DNA of 39,462 nt from an uncultured Streptococcus sp. (GCA_902480035.1 CABSRC010000003.1:1-39462), one strand, 5' to 3'; counted from the first letter of the stretch, positions 1-7,532 are shown. Notes: generated by a model not told the origin, from the letters alone. Program-made: numbers and translations.

Positions 1-701
1 CTCATACCTTTAGCAATTTGCCTCTAAAAGCGAAAGGCAAAGAGATTCAGTACCAAGTGAAAGAAGTTGGAACAGTCAAAGGCTATACTAGTACGGTTGA
101 TGACAGTAACAAGGGAAATGTAGTGATCACTAATAGCCGCACGCCAGAAGTAACGGAAGTAGCGGTTAAGAAGATCTGGGATGACGCAGACAACAAAGAT
201 GGTCTTCGTCCTGAAAAAATCACAGTTCGTCTCCATGCAGATGGTCAAGAAGTGGCTGTAAAAGAAATCACTGCTACTGACAATTGGCGGGCAAGCTTTA
301 CGGATCTACCAGTATACAAGGAAGGCAAGAAGATTGCCTACACCATTACAGAGGATCCAGTGGCAGGCTACACAGCAACTATTGATGGTTTCACGGTAAC
401 CAACCATCATACACCACCGGCAACCCCGCCAGGTACGCCCCCACCACCACCGTCTACAACTACACCACCACCGTCTACGACTACACCGCCGCCGTCAACA
501 ACTACACCGTCTACGACTCCATCGACAACCACACCAAGCACATCGGAGAAACCAGAAACTCCAACCACACCAACAGAGGGCAAGAAAAAAATTCTTCCAT
601 CAACTGGTGAAGTTGTTGCATACGGGTTGACCATACTTGGTGCACTTTTAGCAGTTTTTGCTTTGGCTTTGCTCTTGCGTGGTAAACGGAAAGAGAAATA
701 A
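1..701 (+). CDS. LPXTG surface protein, Cna-B domains (5' truncated by window edge)
   Basis: C-terminal part of a sortase-anchored surface protein. The frame is open to the first base of the window (in-frame residues HTFSN precede the first TTG), so the real start lies upstream. The visible part is the end of one Cna-B repeat (ending near residue VVITNSRTPE), one complete Cna-B repeat (starting VTEVAVKKIWDD, ending TVTNHH), a Pro/Thr/Ser wall-spanning stretch with about three PPPSTTT units, then the sorting signal LPSTGE, a hydrophobic helix and an RGKRKEK tail. Cna-B domains are stalk modules, often rigidified by isopeptide bonds, in streptococcal adhesins and pilins. The protein should be exported, cleaved at LPXTG and linked to peptidoglycan. 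Ligand and N-terminal adhesive domain cannot be seen. A terminator follows directly. The class is confident; the specific adhesin is not identifiable. Confidence 0.93.
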   Translation, partial: HTFSNLPLKAKGKEIQYQVKEVGTVKGYTSTVDDSNKGNVVITNSRTPEVTEVAVKKIWDDADNKDGLRPEKITVRLHADGQEVAVKEITATDNWRASFTDLPVYKEGKKIAYTITEDPVAGYTATIDGFTVTNHHTPPATPPGTPPPPPSTTTPPPSTTTPPPSTTTPSTTPSTTTPSTSEKPETPTTPTEGKKKILPSTGEVVAYGLTILGALLAVFALALLLRGKRKEK

Positions 702-716
702 GCTTCATACCGATAA

Positions 717-750
717 AGAGGCTGGGACAAAAGTCCTAGCCTCTCAATTA
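717..750 (+). terminator. Terminator of the Cna-B surface protein gene
   Basis: Stem GAGGCTGGGAC / GTCCTAGCCTC (one wobble) with an AAAA loop, followed by a U-rich stretch, 15 nt after the stop codon. It also forms the left end of the larger intergenic repeat at 717-895. Confidence 0.7.
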
Positions 751-895
751 TTTTTGGATTGTCGAGCAAGACGCAGTGGTTGAGTGGGCTCTACTACGCT
801 GATTTCATCAGCTTTTACAGCCCTACTCAACTGTGCGGAGGTGGGACGACGAAATCAAATTCTAACGAATTACCGATTTCTGTCCCACTCTCTTT
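717..895. repeat. Streptococcal-type intergenic repeat with nested inverted repeats
   Basis: About 180 nt of non-coding DNA. It begins with the GGCTGGGACAAAAGTC hairpin and ends with ATTTCTGTCCCACTCTC. Inside is a large imperfect hairpin: 780-790 TTGAGTGGGCT pairs with 819-830 AGCCCTACTCAA, and an inner perfect stem GCTGAT (798-803) pairs with ATCAGC (807-812). The arrangement resembles intergenic elements I recall as common in oral streptococci. No second copy is present in this window, so repeat status rests on recollection. Confidence 0.5.
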
Positions 896-992
896 TGAAT
901 AAGTTACTTGAAGAATGATCCATCAAACCGTCCAAATTCCCAAGGTTCTTTTTAGAAATGAGAAAAGCTCCTCTCAAAGGAAACATAAGTGT

Positions 993-1021
993 TTGACAGA
1001 AAGATGAAATCTTGGTAGAAT
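993..1021 (+). promoter_or_regulatory. rpsO promoter
   Basis: TTGACA (993-998), 17-nt spacer, TAGAAT (1016-1021). This leaves a leader of about 80 nt before rpsO. The leader carries a small hairpin (GCAGG at 1060-1064, CCTGC further on) that could be an S15 autoregulatory site; that role is inference. Confidence 0.85.
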
Positions 1022-1111
1022 AAGAAGGTCGAATAGACAACTAACTCTTTCTTGGTAGCAGGATATGCCAAACCTGCCACTCGGATAGAGCATAAAGAAA
1101 AGGAGCTTATC

Positions 1112-1381
1112 ATGGCAATCTCAAAAGAGAAAAAAAATGAAATCATTGCACAATACGCACGTCACGAAGGTGACACTGGTTCAGTAGAAGTACAAGTTGC
1201 TGTCCTTACTTGGGAAATCAACCACTTGAACGAACACATCAAACAACACAAAAAAGACCACGCTACTTACCGTGGTTTGATGAAGAAAATCGGTCGCCGT
1301 CGTAACTTGTTGGCTTACCTTCGTACAAACGACGTTAACCGTTACCGTGAGTTGATCAACTCTCTTGGACTTCGTCGTTAA
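1112..1381 (+). CDS. rpsO: 30S ribosomal protein S15
   Basis: 89-residue S15, the usual bacterial length. It binds the central domain of 16S rRNA early in 30S assembly. The four-helix S15 pattern is clear: MAISKEKKNEII at the start, then GDTGSVEVQVA, HLNEHIKQHKKDHATYRGL, and GRRRNLLAYLR near the end. The ATG at 1112 follows AAAGGAG at about 7 nt; the frame stays open upstream but that part is leader. The gene stands alone, with a consensus promoter at 993-1021 and a UUCG-tetraloop terminator about 100 nt after the stop. Like most ribosomal protein genes it may be autoregulated through its leader, but no match can be proven by eye. Confidence 0.98.
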   Translation: MAISKEKKNEIIAQYARHEGDTGSVEVQVAVLTWEINHLNEHIKQHKKDHATYRGLMKKIGRRRNLLAYLRTNDVNRYRELINSLGLRR

Positions 1382-1385
1382 TCTG

Positions 1386-1479
1386 CTCTATTTTCCACTT
1401 ACGCTGCGTTGTCACCTTGCCTCGATATACTCAAGTATAATCTTCGGCTTCGGTTCCTAGCATCGTAAGGTAAAATAGA
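1386..1479. repeat. Intergenic inverted repeat after rpsO
   Basis: Imperfect inverted repeat: TCTATTTTCCACTTACG near 1386 pairs with CGTAAGGTAAAATAGA near 1464-1479, enclosing AT-rich DNA with a small ATACTCAAGTAT dyad. Non-coding. It is the first of several structured pieces in the 1382-1850 spacer, and parts resemble repeats upstream of pnp. Confidence 0.5.
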
Positions 1480-1487
1480 CCAGAACT

Positions 1488-1510
1488 ATCTCCCTTCGGG
1501 GAGATTTTTT
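1488..1510 (+). terminator. rpsO terminator
   Basis: ATCTCCC-TTCG-GGGAGAT followed by six T. It is a perfect 7-bp stem with a stabilising UUCG tetraloop. Confidence 0.9.
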
Positions 1511-1540
1511 GTTTTCACTAGGATTTTAGCCCGAGCTCAA

Positions 1541-1575
1541 AACAGCTCTCTGAATTCAGAGGGCTGTTCTTTTTT
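1541..1575 (+). terminator. Second terminator-like hairpin after rpsO
   Basis: AACAGCTCTCTGA / TCAGAGGGCTGTT (one G-U) with a short loop, followed by a run of T. It could back up the rpsO terminator. Confidence 0.6.
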
Positions 1576-1610
1576 GCCAAGTGCTTAGGCCGTGTTCAAT
1601 TGAATACAAA

Positions 1611-1645
1611 AAAAGTTACTCTATTATAGGGTGACTTTTCTTTTT
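1611..1645 (+). terminator. Third terminator-like hairpin
   Basis: AAAAGTTACTCT / AGGGTGACTTTT with G-U pairs, then a T-rich tail. It is weaker than the two upstream hairpins. Confidence 0.4.
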
Positions 1646-1710
1646 CACTAGAATTACAGTACAATCTTCGGTTCGTCGCCTTGTCTAGAAACGTTTTATC
1701 CAGCAAGAAT

Positions 1711-1740
1711 AGAGCCCTCTGGATTCAGGGGCTTTTTTCT
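1711..1740 (+). terminator. Fourth terminator-like hairpin
   Basis: AGCCCTCTGG / CAGGGGCT with a bulged C, then TTTTTT. It insulates the following DUF4649-trxA promoter. Confidence 0.5.
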
Positions 1741-1790
1741 TGTCTTTTCCTTATCGAACAAGATCCATCATTCTGAGGAAGTCGTTTTGT

Positions 1791-1819
1791 TTGACAGATG
1801 TAATATATAGAGTTACAAT
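1791..1819 (+). promoter_or_regulatory. Promoter of the DUF4649-trxA pair
   Basis: TTGACA (1791-1796), 17-nt spacer, TACAAT (1814-1819), about 30 nt before the DUF4649 start. Confidence 0.85.
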
Positions 1820-1850
1820 TGATGCATCTTAAGAAATAGAGGTTATCGCT

Positions 1851-2075
1851 ATGATTGATATTACATATCTAGACGGTGCAAAACAAGAAAGAGTTATGCA
1901 TTTTGATTCCTACGAAGAGTTTGAACGCTCCCAACAAGCCTGCTTGATTGGGGTAGCAGATTTTTATCCTGTTGTGAAACTAACCTATAATGGGCATGAA
2001 TTGGATTACCAAGGAACTTATGGAGATGTCTTCTTCTATTTGATGAAGCAAGATTTGACGCAGTACCAAAACTAA
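1851..2075 (+). CDS. DUF4649 family small protein
   Basis: 74-residue acidic cytosolic protein (starts MIDITYLDGAKQER, ends MKQDLTQYQN). I recognise it as the DUF4649 family, which in streptococci commonly sits directly upstream of a thioredoxin-like gene. No signal peptide or membrane segment is visible. The ATG at 1851 follows an AGAGG site. It is separated from trxA by 12 nt carrying the trxA ribosome binding site, so the two are almost certainly cotranscribed from the 1791-1819 promoter. Molecular function is unknown; a link to thiol-redox biology is suggested only by the neighbour. Confidence 0.85.
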   Translation: MIDITYLDGAKQERVMHFDSYEEFERSQQACLIGVADFYPVVKLTYNGHELDYQGTYGDVFFYLMKQDLTQYQN

Positions 2076-2087
2076 AGGAGAAAGAAA

Positions 2088-2402
2088 ATGACAAAAGCAA
2101 TTACAGACGCAACATTTGAAGCAGAAACAAAAGAAGGCTTGGTCTTGGTAGACTTTTGGGCAACCTGGTGTGGTCCATGTCGCATGCAAGCTCCTATTTT
2201 AGAAAAATTATCGGAAGAACTTTCGGAAGATGAGTTAAAAATCCTAAAAATGGATGTGGACGAAAATCCAGAAACAGCGCGTGCTTTCGGCATTATGTCC
2301 ATTCCAACCTTGCTCTTTAAAAAAGATGGGCAGGTTGTTAAACAAGTAGCAGGAGTGCATACCGCAGCACAAATTAAGGCCATTGTGGCAGAGTTGAGTT
2401 AA
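2088..2402 (+). CDS. trxA: Thioredoxin
   Basis: 104-residue thioredoxin that reduces protein disulfides in the cytosol, normally recharged by thioredoxin reductase. The active site WCGPC has cysteines at about residues 28 and 31, inside the typical FWATWCGPCRM context. The conserved MDVDENPETA strand/turn and the cis-Pro loop (SIPTLLF) follow, ending in a GV helix. Length is typical. The ATG at 2088 has AAAGGAG 5-6 nt upstream. It is the second gene after DUF4649 and is followed at once by a strong bidirectional terminator. Streptococci often carry more than one thioredoxin-like gene, so this may not be the principal TrxA. Confidence 0.95.
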   Translation: MTKAITDATFEAETKEGLVLVDFWATWCGPCRMQAPILEKLSEELSEDELKILKMDVDENPETARAFGIMSIPTLLFKKDGQVVKQVAGVHTAAQIKAIVAELS

Positions 2403-2410
2403 AAAGCAAA

Positions 2411-2447
2411 AAAGCTAAAGAAGAATGAACCTTCTTTAGCTTTTTTT
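2411..2447. terminator. Bidirectional terminator between trxA and the convergent coiled-coil gene
   Basis: Perfect 13-bp stem AAAGCTAAAGAAG / CTTCTTTAGCTTT. A T-run follows on the + strand, and an A-run on the left gives a T-run on the - strand. Confidence 0.92.
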
Positions 2448-2479
2448 ATGCGCGATGACATTCGTTTCTATTAGAGAGC

Positions 2480-3370
2480 TTACCATGCTAATCCAATACT
2501 GGCTATTTCTTTTTTTGAAGCGAATTGCCCATTTGGTCTGTGCCATCTTCCACTTGCATCTCTATAATATCCACCGCCCGAAACAGTTTGATTTTGTGCT
2601 TGTTGTTGCTGTACTTGTTGTTGCTGCGCTTGTTGGGCAGCTTGTCTTGCCTGTTCAGCAGCTGCGGCTTGTCGAGCTTGTTCAGCTTGTTGTTCTCTGA
2701 CAGTAATAGCATTTTGTACTAATCCAACACGATGAGTTAAGCGATCTTTTGTTCCTTGATCAGCTACATTTGCGATGGCAGCTTGAGCTGGAGCAATATT
2801 TTCTATTACTTGATTGTTTTCTAAGGCTTGTACGGCAGACTCAGCTTGAGCAGCAAGTTGTTTTGCTTCAGCCTCTTTTTTTTCACGCTCTTCTTTTTCT
2901 TTTCGTTCCTGTTCTTCTTTCGCCTTTTTCTCGCGTTCTTCTTTTTCTTTTCGTTCTTGTTCTTCTTTTGCCTTTCTCTCTTTTTCAGCTTTCTCTGCTT
3001 TCTCTTTCTCAGCTTTTTCTTTTGCTTCTTTTTCACGTTTTGCCTCAGCCTCTTTTTTCGCACTTTCATCATTTTTAGAAGGAGTGGATGCGAAATGAGT
3101 GGCTTGAGCCTGTTCTTCTTGCTTAGTGGAAGCAATATTAGGGTTGATTAAGTATGCACCTCCGACTGCAAGAACTGAAGCAATAGCAGCGATATTTCTT
3201 TTAGCAGCGTTGGGTTTCTTTTTAGCAAAATACCAGGCAAATCCTATACCACCAAAAAATAGGATAGGAAGAATGATCTTGGGATTAAAAATCATAAAGA
3301 GGATTCCGAGACCGTAAAGAACGACTTTCCAAACTGGTTGGGCCATGATATAATCGACAAACTTTTTCAT
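2480..3370 (-). CDS. Membrane protein with highly charged coiled coil and internal repeats
   Basis: 296 residues with the start at 3370 (MKKFVDYIMAQP); GGAG lies 6 nt upstream, and an upstream in-frame extension has no ribosome binding site. Two hydrophobic helices come first (VVLYGLGILFMIF and ILPILFFGGIGFAWYF), then a KKKPNAAKR loop and a third weak helix (IAAIASVLAVGGAYLI). Next is a long Glu/Lys/Arg/Ala coiled coil containing a 16-residue unit (AKEEQERKEKEEREKK) repeated in tandem, encoded by a 48-bp DNA repeat. A Gln/Ala-rich helix and a C-terminal basic-aromatic motif (YYRDASGRWHRPNGQF) close the protein. No known enzyme domain is seen. It may be a membrane-anchored scaffold or envelope protein. 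Its promoter overlaps a cre-like box, suggesting carbon-source control. Function unknown. Confidence 0.85.
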   Translation of the reverse strand: MKKFVDYIMAQPVWKVVLYGLGILFMIFNPKIILPILFFGGIGFAWYFAKKKPNAAKRNIAAIASVLAVGGAYLINPNIASTKQEEQAQATHFASTPSKNDESAKKEAEAKREKEAKEKAEKEKAEKAEKERKAKEEQERKEKEEREKKAKEEQERKEKEEREKKEAEAKQLAAQAESAVQALENNQVIENIAPAQAAIANVADQGTKDRLTHRVGLVQNAITVREQQAEQARQAAAAEQARQAAQQAQQQQVQQQQAQNQTVSGGGYYRDASGRWHRPNGQFASKKEIASIGLAW

Positions 3371-3404
3371 TTTTTTCTCCATATTTAGTAATATTTTCAC
3401 AATA

Positions 3405-3433
3405 ATCATACCACAATATAAGAGCGCTTTCAA
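3405..3433 (-). promoter_or_regulatory. Promoter with overlapping cre-like box (coiled-coil gene)
   Basis: On the - strand: TTGAAA (3433-3428), 17-nt spacer, TATGAT (3410-3405). TGAAAGCGCTCTTA (3432-3419) matches the CcpA cre consensus at all but one defined position and covers the -35 region, which would favour repression by CcpA. Confidence 0.75.
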
Positions 3434-3454
3434 TCACTAACTGGTAACATTTTA

Positions 3455-3489
3455 ATAAAAAAATCAGACTTAGATTAAACTAAGTCTGA
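3455..3489 (-). terminator. pepF terminator
   Basis: TCAGACTTAG (3464-3473) pairs perfectly with CTAAGTCTGA (3480-3489). On the - strand it is followed by a T-run, just after the pepF stop. Confidence 0.9.
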
Positions 3490-3498
3490 AAATTGTTC

Positions 3499-5295
3499 TT
3501 ATTCTCCCAATTCTGCACTGTAAGCAATAATTTGATCCACAGTGTCTGAAAGGAATTGGATGGTATCGCGGAGTGGTTTGTCAGTCGAGATATCTGCTCC
3601 GATAATCATGGCTGACTCAAGTGGGGTCTTGCTACCACCTGATTTAAGGAGGTCTAGCCAATCTTTCGCTCCATTTTCGGAGTTCTTCAAATGCAGGTAA
3701 CCCGCTGTTGAGATAACCAAGCCAGCTGAGTAAGTGTAGCTGTAAAGCCCCATATAGTAGTGGCTTTGGCGCATCCAGGTCAAAGCCGCGTCATCATCGA
3801 TCTCAACGGCGTCGCCCCAGAATTCTGTCAAGACTTCCTTCATGATGCTATTGAGCTTGCTAGCTCCGAAGGTCCCACCTTCTTCGATCAGGGTGTAGAC
3901 CTTGCGTTGGAAGGCTGCTTCTAGCAAGTGGGTGATGAAGTTGTGGAAGTAGGTATCTGTCAAACGGTGAGCCAAAGCAAAGCGTTTTTGACGAGGATCG
4001 TCAAACTGGTGTTCCAAATAGTCGCTGAGGAGGAGCTCGTTAAAGGTAGAAGGAGCTTCCACATAGTAGGTCGACATGTGAGCGTTGAAGTAGCTTTGGT
4101 TGTTGTCTGAGAAGATGAATTGACCAGAGTGTCCGATTTCGTGGATCAAGGTGTAGACATCGCTCATCCGTCCTGTCCAGCTCATGAGGACATAAGGATG
4201 GACGCGGTATGGGTCGGCTGCATAACCACCGGAATCCTTGCCTTCATTGGCCGCAAAGTCGACCCAGCGTTCGGTTTGGTAGCGAGCAATTTCGCGTGAG
4301 TATTCTTCTCCAAGAGGTGCCACAGATTTCATGACCAAGTCATAGGCATCATCAATGGTCACATCAGGGTTGAGGGCACTGTCCAAGTCCAACTTCCAAT
4401 CAGCAAAGGTCATTTTCTCAAGGCCGTTGACCTTGGCCACGTGTTTGAGGAATTTTTGAGCTACTGGAGCGAAGTCCTTCATGATCAGGTCAATCTGACG
4501 ATCAAACATGGCACGATCCACTTCCTGCTCAGCCAAGAGATAGTCAAAGACAGAATCGTAGCCTCGCATATCTGCGATCAGTTTTTCGGACTTAACTTGA
4601 GCTAGATAGGTAGCAGCAGCCGTGTTTTGGTGTTTACGGAGACCTTCTGAGAAGGAACGAAAGGCTTTTTCACGGACTTCCGCATTCTCATGGTTTTGGT
4701 AGAAGTTTTCATAGGTAACAAAGCTATTCTTGTAAACTTTTCCATCCACTTCAAAATCAGCCATTTCAAAGTCGCCCGCCCGCATCTTGGTATAGATGTC
4801 TTGTGGTCCGTAGAAGACTTCACCAAGGTTGGTCAACGTTTTTTCAACATCAGCTCCCAAGTAGTGAGCTTTTTTGATTTTTGCTTGGCGAATGGCAAAA
4901 GTGAGGTGAGGGAGTTGACCCAGGCGTTCGAGGACTTCTTCATCTGCTTCGACCAAAGCATCATCAAAGAAGGAAAGTTCAACGCTCGCCCAAGTTTCGA
5001 AATCCATCCCCGCTTGGGCAATTTCCGCAAAAGCTTCATCGCCAAAGTCAGTCGTTTGTGGCATAAAGCTGTAGTTACCAATGTGGCTGAGTTGAATCTG
5101 AATCTGTTCAAAGACCGCAAAGGCAGCTTCGAAGTCTTCAAAAGTGTGGAGCTTGCCCTTGTAGTTACGGACAAATTCATTGATTTCTTCACGTGTTTTT
5201 TCAATGGCACGCAAGAAGTCTTCCTGGTCTTGGTAGAGGGCTGTGAGGTCCCAGAGTTCGTTCTCAGGAAATTCAGAACGTTTTTTTAATTCCAT
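3499..5295 (-). CDS. pepF: Oligoendopeptidase F
   Basis: 598-residue M3-family zinc metallopeptidase that trims oligopeptides in the cytosol. The zinc motif HEIGH is at residues about 385-389, with the third ligand Glu in VEAPSTFNE near 413. The N-terminal signature RSEFPENELWDLTALY and the helical M3 scaffold are complete, and the length is as expected. The start at 5295 (MELKKRSEF) is chosen because AAGGAG sits 7 nt upstream and the family starts here; the frame is open for 40 more codons upstream without support. It is monocistronic, with its own promoter and terminator, and is divergent from the lipoprotein gene at 5451. Confidence 0.97.
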   Translation of the reverse strand: MELKKRSEFPENELWDLTALYQDQEDFLRAIEKTREEINEFVRNYKGKLHTFEDFEAAFAVFEQIQIQLSHIGNYSFMPQTTDFGDEAFAEIAQAGMDFETWASVELSFFDDALVEADEEVLERLGQLPHLTFAIRQAKIKKAHYLGADVEKTLTNLGEVFYGPQDIYTKMRAGDFEMADFEVDGKVYKNSFVTYENFYQNHENAEVREKAFRSFSEGLRKHQNTAAATYLAQVKSEKLIADMRGYDSVFDYLLAEQEVDRAMFDRQIDLIMKDFAPVAQKFLKHVAKVNGLEKMTFADWKLDLDSALNPDVTIDDAYDLVMKSVAPLGEEYSREIARYQTERWVDFAANEGKDSGGYAADPYRVHPYVLMSWTGRMSDVYTLIHEIGHSGQFIFSDNNQSYFNAHMSTYYVEAPSTFNELLLSDYLEHQFDDPRQKRFALAHRLTDTYFHNFITHLLEAAFQRKVYTLIEEGGTFGASKLNSIMKEVLTEFWGDAVEIDDDAALTWMRQSHYYMGLYSYTYSAGLVISTAGYLHLKNSENGAKDWLDLLKSGGSKTPLESAMIIGADISTDKPLRDTIQFLSDTVDQIIAYSAELGE

Positions 5296-5327
5296 AATGT
5301 TCTCCTTTTGATCGGTATTCTTTCTTA

Positions 5328-5336
5328 AGTATAGCA
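5328..5336 (-). promoter_or_regulatory. Extended -10 promoter of pepF
   Basis: On the - strand TGCTATACT, a TGn-extended -10, about 35 nt upstream of the start codon. No good -35 is visible. Confidence 0.5.
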
Positions 5337-5418
5337 GAAAATAGGACAGAAACATAGAGGGAGAGGGGAAAATGCTTGTTTGAAAATCTTGAAAAGAGCT
5401 GGAAAAATTGACCATTTT

Positions 5419-5427
5419 TGATATACT
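5419..5427 (+). promoter_or_regulatory. Extended -10 promoter of the lipoprotein pair
   Basis: TGATATACT, 24 nt before the start codon at 5451, with a poor -35 (TGGAAA at 5400-5405, 16-nt spacer). Confidence 0.5.
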
Positions 5428-5450
5428 AGGATAGATATGAGGAGGTTTTT

Positions 5451-6719
5451 ATGAAAAAGGTTATGATTTCACTACTGGCGGGTGCGTCCATTCTAGCTCT
5501 GGTGGCTTGTACGCCCAAACGCTATGAACGCCAAAGTAAACCGAAAACGGCAACGTCATCAACAGTCAAAAAAGAGAAGACGGATACAGGACAAAAGAAC
5601 TATCAAGAAGTATTAGATCGCTACAAGGCTTATGCAACCGCAATTAATGCCAAAGACCAAACGGCTTTACAAAATGAACTGAAGAAGATTGAAGCAACTT
5701 CAGAAGAATATGCGTATGTCTTTAACCTTCAAACACTTGGAAGCACCAATGAGTGGCACTATGCTTTTGAGGATCTTAATCGTGATGGTAATGACGAACT
5801 GCTGATTGGGGATGGCAAAACGATTGCTGCTGTGTATTATTTGAAAAATAACCAGCCAACCTTGCTCCATGTAGCCTATGTGGCTTCTGCAGGTGGCTAT
5901 CGCTCCAGTTTAGATCTTTTTGACAATGGACAAATCGTCTATGCCACTTGGCAATCCCTTAATCCAGAAATGGAATTGACCCTTTATTCGCTAGGAAAAG
6001 GGGAGGCCAAGGAAGAAAAGAAAGCAACCATTCAAATTGGTGGGAAGGAAACGGCAGAGCAAGCTCTTGGGATTTCAGCCAAGAAGTTAGACCTCACTAA
6101 GCTCGATTGGAAAAATTTTGACGGTACAGGGGATTCCAAATCAACACCTAAAGCAGAAGAGAAAAAATCGGGAAGCTTCCAAGTACAAGTCAGTGTAGCC
6201 GATCTTCGTATTCGGAAAGAACCGTCTACCTCCGCCCCATCTGCAGGAATGATCGCAAAAGGAACTTACACCATTACGGAAACAGTAGACGCAGATGGTC
6301 ATACTTGGGGCAAATTGGAATCTGGACAAGGCTGGATCGCCCTTGAATTCACAACGCGCGTGAGTGGCAATACTGAATCAGCTTCAGCACCTGCCGCTAC
6401 AAAGACTGGAATGAATCTAGAAGAAATTAAAGCTGGAAATTTCTCAAGTGTAGCAGGAGTATGGGAAAATAAGCACGGAACGAGTATTGAGTTTGATGCG
6501 CAAGGAATTGTGAAAGTCAATGGTAGTGCTGTCAATGGTGTTCAATTTTCTGGTTTTTACTTCAAGGAAGGCAATTTACACGGAGTTAGTCGGATGCCCG
6601 GCGCAACGAACGAAACGCCTATTCTTTTCATTCCTTCAAGAGAAGGTGGCAGTGAATCCATTTACTGGAGTAAGAGTGATGCTACGAATGGGAACGATTT
6701 GTACTACCGTGTGAACTAA
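5451..6719 (+). CDS. Lipoprotein with SH3-like and DUF6287-like domains
   Basis: 422 residues. The N-terminus MKKVMISLLAGASILALVAC is a type II signal peptide with the lipidated Cys in LVAC, so the protein is membrane-anchored and extracellular. PKRYER follows the Cys, as in the next gene. A middle domain contains EDLNRDGNDELLIGDG, a calcium-loop/VCBS-like motif. A bacterial SH3 domain comes next (VSVADLRIRKEPS to GQGWIALEF), which commonly binds the cell wall. The C-terminus, from MNLEEIKAGNFSSVAGVW to the end, looks like DUF6287. GGAGG precedes the ATG. Residues between domains are Ser/Thr/Lys linkers. It probably forms an operon with the paralogue 17 nt downstream. No enzymatic motif is seen; a role in envelope sensing or wall binding is inference. 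Confidence 0.88.
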   Translation: MKKVMISLLAGASILALVACTPKRYERQSKPKTATSSTVKKEKTDTGQKNYQEVLDRYKAYATAINAKDQTALQNELKKIEATSEEYAYVFNLQTLGSTNEWHYAFEDLNRDGNDELLIGDGKTIAAVYYLKNNQPTLLHVAYVASAGGYRSSLDLFDNGQIVYATWQSLNPEMELTLYSLGKGEAKEEKKATIQIGGKETAEQALGISAKKLDLTKLDWKNFDGTGDSKSTPKAEEKKSGSFQVQVSVADLRIRKEPSTSAPSAGMIAKGTYTITETVDADGHTWGKLESGQGWIALEFTTRVSGNTESASAPAATKTGMNLEEIKAGNFSSVAGVWENKHGTSIEFDAQGIVKVNGSAVNGVQFSGFYFKEGNLHGVSRMPGATNETPILFIPSREGGSESIYWSKSDATNGNDLYYRVN

Positions 6720-6736
6720 AAAATAAGGAGACAAAC

Positions 6737-7474
6737 ATGAAAAAAATTGGAACCTATTTACTAGCTGCAGCCCTCTTGCTTTCCCTAGCAGCCTGCGCTC
6801 CGAAACGCTATGAGCGTAAGCATGCTCCAGTAGGATCTTCATCCGTCAAGAAGTCCTCTGGTGAGCCCCAAGAAAAAGAGAAGAGGGAAGAAAAGCAGTC
6901 AGATGAAAAGGACAAAGAAGCCATTGGGACCTTGTCAAAAGCGGACCAAGCGGATATCTATTCGATTATTGAAAACAGTGCGTCTTTGACCTATTCACTT
7001 CAGGTGCAACCGACTCGTTTGCTAGAGTTGAACAATGACCACGGTGCGGTTGATGGTTACCCACAAGACATGTTCATTGATTACTACAATACCTACACGC
7101 CGGGAACCTATAATCTGCAAGATATCATTGATAAATTGAACGCAGAAGAAACATCGGACTCAATCCGCAGTCTTTCACAAGACAAGTTGATCCAACTAAC
7201 AAATGAAAAGAAAGACGGCTGGATCTATTCGACAAAAGACAAGGCCTTCTACGAAATTGTACCTGGCGGTCGTGGGGGAGCGATGCCACCGATGGAAATC
7301 CCTTCACCGGATGAATGGGTGATCAATGAAGATTCAGTTGAAGTGACAACGACTATCCAAGGAACTTCTGAACCATACAGACGTTTTGTCTTGAAACGCA
7401 ACAACAAGAACTACAAGGGTGGAACACATAAAACACGCTTTTATGTGGATAGTACAGAATTCGTGAAATCGTAA
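6737..7474 (+). CDS. Lipoprotein, N-terminal paralogue of the preceding gene
   Basis: 245 residues with signal peptide MKKIGTYLLAAALLLSLAAC (lipobox LAAC). After the Cys come APKRYERKHAP and a charged Ser/Lys/Glu linker of about 45 residues. The rest (from KADQADIYSIIENSAS to FVKS) is a compact, probably beta-rich domain I do not recognise, containing FYEIVPGGRGGAMPP and a strand-rich C-terminus. AAGGAG precedes the ATG, and the 17-nt gap to the upstream gene implies cotranscription. The shared post-lipobox CxPKRYER segment shows that the two genes share an export/anchor cassette but carry different cargo domains. A terminator follows at 7533-7564. Function unknown. Confidence 0.85.
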   Translation: MKKIGTYLLAAALLLSLAACAPKRYERKHAPVGSSSVKKSSGEPQEKEKREEKQSDEKDKEAIGTLSKADQADIYSIIENSASLTYSLQVQPTRLLELNNDHGAVDGYPQDMFIDYYNTYTPGTYNLQDIIDKLNAEETSDSIRSLSQDKLIQLTNEKKDGWIYSTKDKAFYEIVPGGRGGAMPPMEIPSPDEWVINEDSVEVTTTIQGTSEPYRRFVLKRNNKNYKGGTHKTRFYVDSTEFVKS

Positions 7475-7532
7475 AAATAATCAGAAGCTATATCTAGCTC
7501 TAAAATTTTTATATAGAACTTGCTGAAGAATC

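Noticed and set aside
2455..3135. Several open frames in and opposite the coiled-coil gene
   Set aside because: Low-complexity E/K-rich DNA keeps other frames open; only the - strand frame starting at 3370 has a promoter and a ribosome binding site.
4690..5289. 199-codon open frame on the + strand inside pepF
   Set aside because: Antisense shadow of pepF, which has intact catalytic motifs on the other strand.
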